Shown: positions 8,226-16,603 of the stretch, one piece after another
How positions within the stretch are numbered: the stretch's first letter is position 1
Layout: every line of letters starts with the position of its first letter
From: an uncultured Clostridia bacterium
GTDB lineage: Bacteria; Bacillota; Clostridia; TANB77; UBA1234
Length of the DNA stretch: 39,143 nt
Direction: 5' to 3'
Assembly (NCBI GenBank): GCA_944393265.1
Contig: CALXZO010000012.1
Location: forward strand, 1 to 39,143
The notes under the pieces: generated by a model
Told to the model about the DNA's origin: nothing
Seen by the model: the letters and a program-made list of their open reading frames with translations, nothing else
Databases searched by the model: none
Translations under genes and position numbers: made by a program

Positions 8226-8816
8226 ATGAAAAAGTGGGCTATAGTAGTTTTAATAATTTTATTTATAGGAATAATGTTTGGCGCTAAATTTCTTTCAGAA
8301 AATCAGACTAAATATATTGCATCTGACAATGATACGAATACTAATGATGATGTAAATATTGACACAGATACTGATATTAGTGGAGATGCTAATATTGTCG
8401 AAGATACCGATATTAGCGGAGATATAAACATTACTGAAGATATTGATACTAGTGGAGATGCTAACGTTGTCAAAGATACTAATATTATTCATGCTTCAAG
8501 CGATACATTTGAAACCGAAGTATTAAAAAGTAATAAAATTGTACTTGTAGATTTTTATGCTGATTGGTGTGGTCCATGTAAAGACTTAGCTCCAATACTT
8601 GAAGAAATTTCAACTGAGAATACAGAACTTAAAATCGTTAAGGTCAATACAGATGAAGAAAATGAGCTCTCTTATAAATATAGAGTTAGGTACTTGCCAA
8701 CATTATTATTTATAAAAGATGGTAATGAAATAGAAAGACTAGTTGGCCTTGTAGATAAAGAAACAATTAATTCTACTTTTGAAAACATCAAGAGCTTAGA
8801 TGCCACTACCGATTAA
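8226..8816 (+). CDS. Membrane-anchored thioredoxin with repetitive acidic linker
   Basis: A 196-residue protein: an uncleaved-looking N-terminal membrane anchor (residues 4-24), an acidic low-complexity linker (about 30-90), and a thioredoxin domain with the active site WCGPC (Cys115, Cys118) and the cis-proline loop RYLPTLLF. The linker holds about three degenerate copies of a unit like DTDISGDANIVED (residues 47-85), recent enough to be visible in the DNA. The domain should face outside the membrane, taking electrons from CcdA, whose gene ends 13 bases upstream. The ATG at 8226 follows AGAAGGAGTG. The long spacer probably lets the domain reach through the wall. Confidence 0.9.
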   Translation: MKKWAIVVLIILFIGIMFGAKFLSENQTKYIASDNDTNTNDDVNIDTDTDISGDANIVEDTDISGDINITEDIDTSGDANVVKDTNIIHASSDTFETEVLKSNKIVLVDFYADWCGPCKDLAPILEEISTENTELKIVKVNTDEENELSYKYRVRYLPTLLFIKDGNEIERLVGLVDKETINSTFENIKSLDATTD

Positions 8817-8837
8817 TATTAAAAAGGAGATCAAAAA

Positions 8838-9314
8838 ATGTCTGAAGAAAAAACAAATGTAATGCGTATTTTAGATCAGAAAAAAATTCAATATGTTGCC
8901 CACTATTATGATACTAAGGGCTCAATCGATGGTGTTTCAGTTGCAAATATGTTAGGGCAAGAAACAGCTAGAGTCTTTAAAACACTGGTCACTATAAGTT
9001 CTAGTATGAAAAACTATGTGTTTGTTATACCAGTTGATAAAGAACTAAATTTAAAAGTAGCTGCTAAGGCAGTAAATGAAAAATCAATTGCTATGCTAAA
9101 GCAAGTCAACTTACTACCTCTTACTGGTTATATTCATGGTGGCTGTTCTCCTATAGGAATGAAAAAACTCTTTACTACCGTAATAGATTCTTCCGCTCAA
9201 GACAAGACTACAATATATATATCAGCAGGGAAAATTGGCGCACAAGTAGAAATATCCCCAAAAGACTTATCTAATCTTGTGCGCGCAAAATTTGCTAATG
9301 TAACATATGATTAA
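8838..9314 (+). CDS. ybaK: Cys-tRNA(Pro) deacylase, YbaK/EbsC family
   Basis: A 158-residue protein covering the whole YbaK domain. YbaK hydrolyses cysteine wrongly attached to tRNA-Pro. Diagnostic segments are the FKTLVT block near residue 46, the VDKELNLKVAAKA block, which contains the conserved lysine, and the GGCSPIGMKK loop near residue 101. The ATG at 8838 follows AAAAAGGAGATC, 21 bases after the thioredoxin stop, so it belongs to the same transcript although its role is unrelated. It converges on the hydrogenase cluster, with only 5 bases between the stop codons. Confidence 0.93.
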   Translation: MSEEKTNVMRILDQKKIQYVAHYYDTKGSIDGVSVANMLGQETARVFKTLVTISSSMKNYVFVIPVDKELNLKVAAKAVNEKSIAMLKQVNLLPLTGYIHGGCSPIGMKKLFTTVIDSSAQDKTTIYISAGKIGAQVEISPKDLSNLVRAKFANVTYD

Positions 9315-9319
9315 TAACT

Positions 9320-10756
9320 TTATTCCTTCTTTTTGTCATTACTCAATTCATATAGCTTAATCGAATTTTTAATATCTTGCTCTTTTGCTTTTTTGCCAAA
9401 CTTATCTATTTCTGCTACATTCTTTGGTCCGTGATGTATACAAAGAGCACCATTTAAGCACCCTCCATCGCAAGCCATTCCTTCAAAGAAATTTTCTTCA
9501 GCCTTTCCTAATTTAAGTTTTAATAAATTTATTTTACATTCATTAATACCATTCATAGCTACTGGTTTTACATCAACGCCTTTTTCCTTTGCTATTTCAG
9601 TTATACCTTCTTTTATACCTCCTGATTTTGCAAATATTCTTCCATAGAAAGAAGCATTGTTTAATACCGTTTCTTCTAAACTTTCAATATCAATCGAACG
9701 TGCATCAAAAAATGCTTGCAATTCTTCAAAAGATATAATTGAATCAATTGCTCCATGCGCTTTTTCAGACTTATATTCTACCTTCTTGCTAGTGCATGGT
9801 CCTATAAAAATGACTTTTCCAGTAGGATCTGATTTCTTTATTAAATCAGCAGTATACACCATTGGTGAAAAAGAATCAGAAACATATTCCTTTAGCTCTG
9901 GAAAATATTTTTCTATATACATAACAAAAGAAGGGCAACATGATGTAGTGAGCTTACCTTTTTCCTTTAACTCTTCAGCCTCTTGATATAACGCTATATC
10001 TGCTCCCAAAGCTGCTTCTACTACTTGGTGAAATCCAAGTTTCATAATTCCCGTTACAACTTGTTCAGGTGTAACATTATCAAATTGTCCCGCAATTGAT
10101 GGTGCAATTACCGCATACACTTTATATTTTTCATTATTATTTGACTCTCTTAATATACTAACAGCTTCAAGAATATTAGATTTTTCAGATATTGCTCCAA
10201 ATGGACATTGATATACACATGCCCCACAAGATATGCACTTATCATTATCTATTTTCGCTTTCTTATCATCACCTATAGAAATAGCATTTACTTTACAACT
10301 CACCATACATGGTCTTTTTTGCATTATTATTGCACTATATGGACAAACCGTCGTACACTTTCCGCACTCAATACACTTTGACTTATCTACTTGTGCCCTA
10401 TGATTTACTATACTAATTGCACCTTTTGGACACACTTCAACACACTTATGTACTAAACAACCTCTACAAGACGGTGTAACATATATACCTTCAACTGGGC
10501 ACTCATCACAAGCTACATCAATTACTTCTATCGGATTAGGGTTATCTTTATTTCCACCTAACGCTAGATTAATCCTTTCCTCAAGCACAGCTCTATCTTT
10601 ATAAACACAGCAACGTGCGATAGGCTTAGGCCCTGGCGATATTAATTTAGGTATGTCTCTATAGCAATTAACTAAATCATCTGCATATATTTTTTTTATT
10701 ACTTCCTTTATTACTTGATATTTTAATTGTTGCACGTATGTGTCAAACTTTTTCAT
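9320..10756 (-). CDS. [FeFe]-hydrogenase, group B-like, with several ferredoxin domains
   Basis: A 478-residue iron-sulfur protein. The N-terminal third carries ferredoxin-type clusters: Cys 97/100/105/109, 128/131/134/138 and 174/177/180/184, plus Cys150 and Cys154. The catalytic domain follows with all four H-cluster cysteines: TSCCPSF at 271-277, GPCTSKK with Cys321, and CDGGC with Cys429 and Cys433. TSCCPS and CDGGCLNGA are typical of group B enzymes rather than the classical TSCCPGW type. Expected role is H2 production or oxidation with ferredoxin. I take ATG 10756 as start because AAAGGA lies about 10 bases before it; the TTG nine bases upstream is too close to it. Last gene of the Hfs-like cluster, 29 bases after the phosphatase stop. 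Confidence 0.88.
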   Translation of the reverse strand: MKKFDTYVQQLKYQVIKEVIKKIYADDLVNCYRDIPKLISPGPKPIARCCVYKDRAVLEERINLALGGNKDNPNPIEVIDVACDECPVEGIYVTPSCRGCLVHKCVEVCPKGAISIVNHRAQVDKSKCIECGKCTTVCPYSAIIMQKRPCMVSCKVNAISIGDDKKAKIDNDKCISCGACVYQCPFGAISEKSNILEAVSILRESNNNEKYKVYAVIAPSIAGQFDNVTPEQVVTGIMKLGFHQVVEAALGADIALYQEAEELKEKGKLTTSCCPSFVMYIEKYFPELKEYVSDSFSPMVYTADLIKKSDPTGKVIFIGPCTSKKVEYKSEKAHGAIDSIISFEELQAFFDARSIDIESLEETVLNNASFYGRIFAKSGGIKEGITEIAKEKGVDVKPVAMNGINECKINLLKLKLGKAEENFFEGMACDGGCLNGALCIHHGPKNVAEIDKFGKKAKEQDIKNSIKLYELSNDKKKE

Positions 10757-10784
10757 AATATTCAATTCCTTTCCATCAATACTC

Positions 10785-11945
10785 TTAATAATATTTTACA
10801 TCTATACTCTTCCCCATACTCTCTAAGTTTTGGGACAATTTTTCAACTAGCTTAAACTTCATTGTACTGTCAATTGGTAATCCTTGATGCGCCTCGTTTA
10901 CCGCTTGGCCGACAAAGAAATTAACATGTGTTGCTTCTTCAAAAAGAAAGTTTGCAAGCTGAGATGCTCCATCTTTTTTTACAAAATTTTTGGGCATGTT
11001 ACTGTCCGTTCTTAAATAAGTATCTGACAATTCTATTAACCTTCTTAATGTTATAACGCCTTCCGTTGTCAAGTCTATTCCCTTAATGTATCCAATAGGC
11101 GGAATAGCACTATCAACATAATTAAAATCTGTCTCTAATGTTTCATTTAAATAATTTGCCACTATCTGTGATGTAGTACCTCCACACACAATTCTTATTC
11201 CACTTTCTCGCAAAAAATCAGAAACATACTTATCACATTCATCTCTTCTTACTGGTGGTCCTATCATTATATTTACTGTTTGTTCTTGTCTCATTTTAAT
11301 GGCCGCAACAGTTGTATCATCTCCAGGTTCACCCATATATAATGCTTCACTTGCACTTGCTAAAACATTTGCAACACACGTAGCCGACATGTTCTTATCT
11401 ATATTTTGGCTTAAATACTCAATTATATTTTCTCTTTGCCATCCCAAATTCATTGTTTTCCCAATACCGGCATGTGGCACCCCATCAGACATAAAAATTA
11501 CTATATCTTGATCAGTTAATTTTAAATTAGACTTATATATTTTTTTGCCTAATACTTCTATCACTTCTGCTTCAAGCTCCTTAGGTCTGTAATCATGAAA
11601 AAAAATACATCTCGGGTTATCAAACTCAAACATAAATCCAACACCATTGTTGTCTACATGAATGACAGAAAAGGTAGCATAAGCAACACCTCTTTCTTTA
11701 CAAACAGGCAAAGTTTCTATTATAGTTTCAATACAATCTTCCATAGAAATATTGTTTGAAACCATGGTGCATAAAATCTTCGAAGTCAATGTCGCCAAAA
11801 TATTAGCCTTCACTCCACTACCGAGTCCATCTGCAAGTACTAGTGTAATATGATTATCTTGTTTAACAACTGAAACCATATCTCCACAAAGTTCTTCACC
11901 ACTTTTATTAAATGAGGTATATCCATAATCTAAAAAAAATCCCAT
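10785..11945 (-). CDS. SpoIIE-type PP2C serine phosphatase of the hydrogenase cluster
   Basis: A 386-residue cytoplasmic protein. Residues 1-215 form a PP2C/SpoIIE phosphatase domain with metal-binding motifs ADGLGSG near residue 39, FMSDGVPHAG near 155 and PGDDTTV near 206. The C-terminal 170 residues form a second domain (GPPVRRDECD onward) that I know only from phosphatases sitting next to hydrogenases. There are no membrane segments, so it is not the sporulation protein SpoIIE itself. Its place between a PAS-containing hydrogenase and a catalytic hydrogenase suggests it passes an H2 or redox signal to a phosphorylated regulator; that is inference. The ATG at 11945 follows AAGAGGAGAATTTGA and lies 15 bases after the upstream stop. 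Confidence 0.85.
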   Translation of the reverse strand: MGFFLDYGYTSFNKSGEELCGDMVSVVKQDNHITLVLADGLGSGVKANILATLTSKILCTMVSNNISMEDCIETIIETLPVCKERGVAYATFSVIHVDNNGVGFMFEFDNPRCIFFHDYRPKELEAEVIEVLGKKIYKSNLKLTDQDIVIFMSDGVPHAGIGKTMNLGWQRENIIEYLSQNIDKNMSATCVANVLASASEALYMGEPGDDTTVAAIKMRQEQTVNIMIGPPVRRDECDKYVSDFLRESGIRIVCGGTTSQIVANYLNETLETDFNYVDSAIPPIGYIKGIDLTTEGVITLRRLIELSDTYLRTDSNMPKNFVKKDGASQLANFLFEEATHVNFFVGQAVNEAHQGLPIDSTMKFKLVEKLSQNLESMGKSIDVKYY

Positions 11946-11960
11946 TCAAATTCTCCTCTT

Positions 11961-13640
11961 TTATTTTCCTTCTTGCAAAGTCTCCTTTAATTTAACTAAC
12001 GCAACTTTGGTTTCTGCCGTAGTTTCTCCCAGAAGAGAAGCTATTTCTTGAGCAGTTCTCATCTGTTTTTTTATCACTGCATCAGTAGCAGCCAACGTAT
12101 CTATTTTCAGTTTGTTTAGCTTCTCATTATAAATAGTAGCTTCTGTAATATCTTTCATTATTGCAAAAATAACATTATGTCCCTGCATATAATTAATTGA
12201 TAATTCTATGTAAGAATTGGTTTTTAAAATTTTTAGTTGCTTACTATAAATGTTTTTCTTTTCATTCAAAGCCGTTATGAATTCAATACTTTCATCTAGC
12301 ATATCTATGATAGAATCTTTCTTTGGTCTAAAAGTTGTAATGCCTAATAAGCTTTTAGCTTTTGCATTCATGTCTGTTACTTTATAATCAGAATTAATTA
12401 CAATTATACCATTCGGGCTATTTTGAATAATTTCATACGACATATTTTCAGCCTTTTCTCTCATGTATGGTAAACACATCTCTATATCAGCATATCCATT
12501 TATAACAGCCCACGCTTTCTCTCTGCAACTTGCATATCCACAAGCTCCACAATTTAATTCATCTTCTTTTTCATATTTACCAGTTTGCCTAAGTACATTA
12601 ACTATTTCTTCTTCAGATGGCTCCCTATCTAAAATCTCTTGCCTTTTATATTCATGTGCAATATCAACATTATCTATATTAGAATCAGTATTTATTTTTG
12701 CATTACTTGCTACGTACTTACGTACTCTAGTATTCGAAATTATTGAGCTTCCTTTCTTATTTAATCCACACGGACCATTTATGCAAGAAGATTCACAAGC
12801 ATTTAATTCAAGAAAAACATTTTCCAAGTCATCAATTTTTTCTAATACTTCTTTGCAACGCTCTGTTCCATCTACTGCAATATATTCATATCCATCCACA
12901 AGCTCTCTAAATGATTTTATTATGCCCCTACTAATCGGGAAAAACCTTGCTTTATTCCATTTAGCTTCCACTTCTTTTTCTATATCTTCTAAATTAATGC
13001 TAAATTCTTCAAATAAATTATTTAAATCTTCAAAAGTTAACACACCATCAATAATTCCTGATTCTCTACATTCTTTCTTCTTAGCTATGCATGGCCCAAT
13101 AAAAACAATTTTGCAATCCGGATTTTCTTTTTTTAGTATTTTTGCATGAGCTATTACAGGCGAGTCAACTGGCGCAAGATATTTTAAAGCATTAGGATAA
13201 TATAAACTAATCATATTATTTATAGCAGGGCAACAAGATGTTATAAAGTTTTTATATTTCTTTTCTCCTAATAATTTTTCGTATTCATCTACAACTACTT
13301 TTGCGCCTCTTGCGGTTTCTTCAGCAAATAAGAATCCTATTCGTTTTAACGCTTCATTCAATCCTTCAAATCCTTTAAGATCAAAATTGGCAATAAAAGA
13401 TGGTGCAACAGTAGCTATGACTTTTTCATTCTTTAATAAATCCTTAATAATCTCATTTTCGCTATGCTCTTTCTTTGCATCTTGAGGGCATATAAGCGTA
13501 CATTTTCCACAAAGAATGCATCTGTCTTCAATTATTTTAGCCTGATTATTTTCAATCTTAATTGCCTTAACAGGACAATTTTTTAAACACTTATAACAAT
13601 TTTTGCACTTTGCTTCCTTAAATTCTAAATATTTAAACAT
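11961..13640 (-). CDS. Putative sensory [FeFe]-hydrogenase with Fe-S and PAS domains (HfsB-like)
   Basis: A 559-residue protein. Domain order: two [4Fe-4S] ferredoxin motifs near the N terminus (about residues 12-52), an H-cluster domain with TSCCP near 135, GPCIAKK near 182 and CESSC near 282, an extra four-cysteine iron-sulfur domain (CGACGYASC, then MCLPYM, about 362-392), a PAS domain (about 400-505), and a C-terminal helical tail. All H-cluster cysteines are present, but the surrounding residues differ from productive enzymes, as in groups taken to be H2 sensors. The partner phosphatase downstream fits signalling. ATG 13640 has AAGGAG eight bases upstream; the TTG two codons earlier is less likely. 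It starts 13 bases after the [2Fe-2S] gene. Confidence 0.87.
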   Translation of the reverse strand: MFKYLEFKEAKCKNCYKCLKNCPVKAIKIENNQAKIIEDRCILCGKCTLICPQDAKKEHSENEIIKDLLKNEKVIATVAPSFIANFDLKGFEGLNEALKRIGFLFAEETARGAKVVVDEYEKLLGEKKYKNFITSCCPAINNMISLYYPNALKYLAPVDSPVIAHAKILKKENPDCKIVFIGPCIAKKKECRESGIIDGVLTFEDLNNLFEEFSINLEDIEKEVEAKWNKARFFPISRGIIKSFRELVDGYEYIAVDGTERCKEVLEKIDDLENVFLELNACESSCINGPCGLNKKGSSIISNTRVRKYVASNAKINTDSNIDNVDIAHEYKRQEILDREPSEEEIVNVLRQTGKYEKEDELNCGACGYASCREKAWAVINGYADIEMCLPYMREKAENMSYEIIQNSPNGIIVINSDYKVTDMNAKAKSLLGITTFRPKKDSIIDMLDESIEFITALNEKKNIYSKQLKILKTNSYIELSINYMQGHNVIFAIMKDITEATIYNEKLNKLKIDTLAATDAVIKKQMRTAQEIASLLGETTAETKVALVKLKETLQEGK

Positions 13641-13652
13641 ATGCAAAACTCC

Positions 13653-13895
13653 TTAAATTCTTTTCATAATTTCATCATTAAAAATATTTTCCACATTTTC
13701 TGGTGTAACGCATTTTAAAAGTTCTCCATCAAGCATTACAGACACACCATCAGCACAATTGCCTAAACAAAAACTAGCTTTAATAGTTATTTTATCTTCT
13801 AATCCTCTTTCTTTTACTAGGCCTTGTAACTTTTGAATAACATCATAAGAGCCTTTCAAGTGGCATGAACTTCCAACACACACATCGATAACCAT
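13653..13895 (-). CDS. Thioredoxin-like [2Fe-2S] protein (NuoE/HydC C-terminal type)
   Basis: An 80-residue protein with the four cluster cysteines of the thioredoxin-like [2Fe-2S] fold: Cys6 and Cys11 in VCVGSSC, Cys43 and Cys47 in FCLGNC. It should carry electrons between the hydrogenases and a soluble carrier. ATG 13895 is the start, with AAGGAGG nine bases upstream; a TTG two codons earlier is possible but unneeded. It directly precedes the PAS hydrogenase, matching the gene order of hfs-type clusters in thermophilic Clostridia. Confidence 0.88.
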   Translation of the reverse strand: MVIDVCVGSSCHLKGSYDVIQKLQGLVKERGLEDKITIKASFCLGNCADGVSVMLDGELLKCVTPENVENIFNDEIMKRI

Positions 13896-13922
13896 ATTCA
13901 AATTCCTCCTTATTTTTTTACA

Positions 13923-14468
13923 TTAACAAAATTTGATTTTATCAATGATTTTTTCTTCTACATTTTTTAATATTATTTCATCCTCGGTAAGTACTAGATA
14001 ACTATGCTCTGTATCCTCTTTTGGCAACGATATTGACCCCGGATTAGCAAAAATAATTCCATCCTTTTGTTTTATAAAACCAGTATGAAAATGTCCATAT
14101 ATCATTACATTTATTCCAAAAATATCTTCTGGTAATTTATCCATATTAAACTTGTGTCCGTGAGTAAAATAAATTTTTTTATTATTTCTGTACATAATCA
14201 TATCATCTTGAAATTCAAATTCAGATATCATCTCATCAACTTCCGCGTCACAATTTCCTCTTATAGCACTCACATTTTCCTTCATGCTATTTAATATTTT
14301 AGCGACCTCAGCCGGTGCATAGTCCCTCGGAAGCGGGTTTCTTGGTCCATGATAATATAAATCTCCTAATAGAATAAGATTATCCGCTTGTTCTCTTTCA
14401 AGAATATCTGAAATTAGCTTTGCATAATATAGTGAGCCATGTATATCAGACAAAATCACGCTTTTCAT
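13923..14468 (-). CDS. YfcE-family metallophosphoesterase
   Basis: A 181-residue phosphodiesterase of the MJ0936/YfcE type. Metal ligands are visible: Asp8 and His10 in SDIHG, Asp36 in LGDLYYHG, Asn72 in RGNCD, His103 in FTHGH, and His126 and His128 in YGHFH. Such enzymes hydrolyse phosphodiesters in vitro; the natural substrate is unknown. ATG 14468 has AAAGGAATG about eight bases upstream; the frame is open from a TTG six codons earlier. It is the promoter-proximal gene of the hydrogenase run, with about 27 bases to the next start, so it is probably co-transcribed. Confidence 0.88.
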   Translation of the reverse strand: MKSVILSDIHGSLYYAKLISDILEREQADNLILLGDLYYHGPRNPLPRDYAPAEVAKILNSMKENVSAIRGNCDAEVDEMISEFEFQDDMIMYRNNKKIYFTHGHKFNMDKLPEDIFGINVMIYGHFHTGFIKQKDGIIFANPGSISLPKEDTEHSYLVLTEDEIILKNVEEKIIDKIKFC

Positions 14469-14507
14469 TAATTTCATTCCTTTCAATTTTTATTTTATCA
14501 AAGATAG

Positions 14508-14535
14508 TTTATATTATTTATAAACACTGTGTCAA
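14508..14535 (-). promoter_or_regulatory. Sigma-A promoter of the hydrogenase cluster
   Basis: Minus-strand -35 TTGACA (14535-14530), 16-base spacer, -10 TATAAA (14513-14508), about 40 bases before the phosphoesterase start. No clear Rex-type operator is visible around it. Confidence 0.6.
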
Positions 14536-14605
14536 TTAAAGTCACTAACTATTGTCTAATAATGTCATTTATTGTAATACGTAAAATAAATTACTTTTCG
14601 TGTTT

Positions 14606-15508
14606 CTAATGATGATGATGCCCTTCATTATCATTTTTAATATCGCATATAATATCATTACAGTTTTCAAAATCATATTCAATTTCAAGTGTCGTATGGT
14701 TTATACCATTATGCAATAACTCATGTTTAATTTCTTTTTTTAAATTAATTATTTTTTCAACACTTTCATCTTTTCTAACAACAATATGCATCGTAATGAA
14801 ATTGTTTTCTCCATCTAAGCTCCATAAATGAACATGGTGTATTCCGATTATATTAAACTTTTCTTTTAATTCAAAAGTTAACTTATCTATATCAATATTT
14901 TCCGGTGCCTTGTCTAACATAATTTCAATTGCTCTTTTTAAATTAGCAATAACGTGAGTAAAAATATACAATGATATAACAATAGACAAAATAGCATCTA
15001 GTATTACAGCATCAGTAAACATCATTATGATACTTACAGCTATAACTAAAATCCAATTTAATGTATCTTCTAATAAGTGAAAACTTATCATTTTTTCATT
15101 CATATTACTAGTTTTATGAGTTAATTTAAATCCTATAATATTGACTAAAAGACCTATAATTGCAAAGAAAATCATACCTTTATAATTAATTTCTATAGGG
15201 TTCATTATCCTAATTACAGCATTATAAATTATTACTATACTTCCAATAATAAGTGTAAGTGCAGTAATTATAGCTCCTAATAAAGAATATCTCAAATATC
15301 CATATGTATATTTTTTATCAGGTTTTTTATTTGATTTTCTTTCTAGAAAATATGCAACAAACAGCGTTAAAGAATCACCCAAATCATGAACAGAATCACT
15401 AAGTATAGCAACACTTCCAGTATATATTCCGCCTATTATTTCTATTACTACAAAAATTAAGTTAAGCACAGCAGCTACTAAAATATTACTTTTCTTTTTT
15501 TCAACCAT
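14606..15508 (-). CDS. Cation diffusion facilitator (Zn/Cd/Co efflux), CzcD type
   Basis: A 300-residue membrane transporter with six hydrophobic segments and a C-terminal cytoplasmic domain. The metal site of the family is readable: SDSVHDLGDSL in segment 2 and HLLEDTLNW in segment 5. The protein ends in four histidines (GHHHH), a likely metal-binding tail. It exports divalent metal in exchange for protons. I choose ATG 15508; an ATG seven codons upstream lies before the GGGAGG that serves as ribosome site, although the spacing of 13 bases to 15508 is long. It has its own promoter at 15557-15585. Confidence 0.9.
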   Translation of the reverse strand: MVEKKKSNILVAAVLNLIFVVIEIIGGIYTGSVAILSDSVHDLGDSLTLFVAYFLERKSNKKPDKKYTYGYLRYSLLGAIITALTLIIGSIVIIYNAVIRIMNPIEINYKGMIFFAIIGLLVNIIGFKLTHKTSNMNEKMISFHLLEDTLNWILVIAVSIIMMFTDAVILDAILSIVISLYIFTHVIANLKRAIEIMLDKAPENIDIDKLTFELKEKFNIIGIHHVHLWSLDGENNFITMHIVVRKDESVEKIINLKKEIKHELLHNGINHTTLEIEYDFENCNDIICDIKNDNEGHHHH

Positions 15509-15556
15509 ATACTTTTTCTTTCCTCCCATCTTGTAATATTTATATTTCCACTAACA

Positions 15557-15585
15557 AGTATACTATAATAATTCTCTATTTTCAA
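15557..15585 (-). promoter_or_regulatory. Sigma-A promoter of the cation efflux gene
   Basis: Minus-strand -35 TTGAAA (15585-15580), 17-base spacer, -10 TATACT (15562-15557). Confidence 0.6.
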
Positions 15586-15600
15586 TTTATATTACTAAAC

Positions 15601-15643
15601 AAAAATGCAAAGAATACCCAAATTTCGTATCTTTGCATTTTTA
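15601..15643. terminator. Terminator hairpin after the 15655 gene
   Basis: AAAAATGCAAAGA pairs with TCTTTGCATTTTT across a 17-base middle that pairs further (ATAC with GTAT). T runs on both strands; it ends the ABC-transporter operon on the minus strand. Confidence 0.75.
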
Positions 15644-15654
15644 TTTAAACTTTA

Positions 15655-16578
15655 TTATTCCTCAAAAATAAATTCATCGTAAGATTCTCTTAATAATGTT
15701 TCTAATTCACTATTTGTAATATTTTCCAAATCTGCTTTTGTACTTAATACCCATCCAAGTCTAGCATCCATTTTTGTGTAACCCGCAAAAGTTGTATCCG
15801 CTATTTTGCTATATTCACTTTCTGATATGTCTTTACCATCAGCATCTTTATATGCTATAGATTCATTGTTTTCGTTTTCATATACAGAAGTTTTAATAGC
15901 TAAAACTTTTTCACTTATTACACCGTCTTTTAAGCATACATCTAATACTGCTTCCTGACTTTCTGTCGCGCTAATACGTGTATAATCGTAGAAAATATAA
16001 TGATATTCGTTATGTTCGCGGTCATAAAAAACTACTGTCTCTTCGTTCATCATAAAGTCAGAAAATATCCCTTTTCCATTTTCATAGTCGTTTTCATTAC
16101 ATAAATTTAATTTTTCTTGGGTTTCGTCCACTTCATATATTTTACTATAGGTATATAATCCTGTGCCTTGCAAAGAAGACGATATTATCTCTATTCTTCC
16201 ATTTTGATCTAAATCAGTTATTACATACCCATACGTATCCGAAGATGAATCTTTTGTCCATAAGTCCATATTACTCATTATTGCCTTTACTTGATTATCT
16301 ATTTCTTTCTTTTGCTCATTATTTTCAAACTCTTCCAATGACACTACATTAGTAACTACATAATTATAGTCATAAAGTATTACGCCAATTGCCTCATATA
16401 TATCGCCATACATCTCAGATAGTTCCTCATCTGGCTCTCCTAAAATTTCATGTACTTTATCTTGTGTCATTCCTACTTCAATTTTAGATAAAATATCCTC
16501 TTCCTTATTTGCAGTAAAATACCAAATCAATCCTCCACATACCGCTAATATAAATACTCCTATCAATATCTTTTTCAT
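15655..16578 (-). CDS. Membrane-anchored protein with BamE-like motif
   Basis: A 307-residue protein with an N-terminal hydrophobic anchor or signal segment (residues 3-21) and an outside-facing remainder. Residues about 32-50 carry a BamE/SmpA-like signature (IEVGMTQDKVHEILGEPDE), common in small secreted proteins of Gram-positives. A later stretch, ITDLDQNGRIEI, looks like a calcium-loop or FG-GAP-type repeat. No enzyme motif is seen. ATG 16578 follows AAAGGGGAAAGAAA. The gene starts 26 bases after the second ABC subunit and ends at a terminator, so it is probably the third gene of that operon. Function unknown. Confidence 0.7.
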   Translation of the reverse strand: MKKILIGVFILAVCGGLIWYFTANKEEDILSKIEVGMTQDKVHEILGEPDEELSEMYGDIYEAIGVILYDYNYVVTNVVSLEEFENNEQKKEIDNQVKAIMSNMDLWTKDSSSDTYGYVITDLDQNGRIEIISSSLQGTGLYTYSKIYEVDETQEKLNLCNENDYENGKGIFSDFMMNEETVVFYDREHNEYHYIFYDYTRISATESQEAVLDVCLKDGVISEKVLAIKTSVYENENNESIAYKDADGKDISESEYSKIADTTFAGYTKMDARLGWVLSTKADLENITNSELETLLRESYDEFIFEE

Positions 16579-16603
16579 TTTCTTTCCCCTTTAATTTAAA
16601 ATA

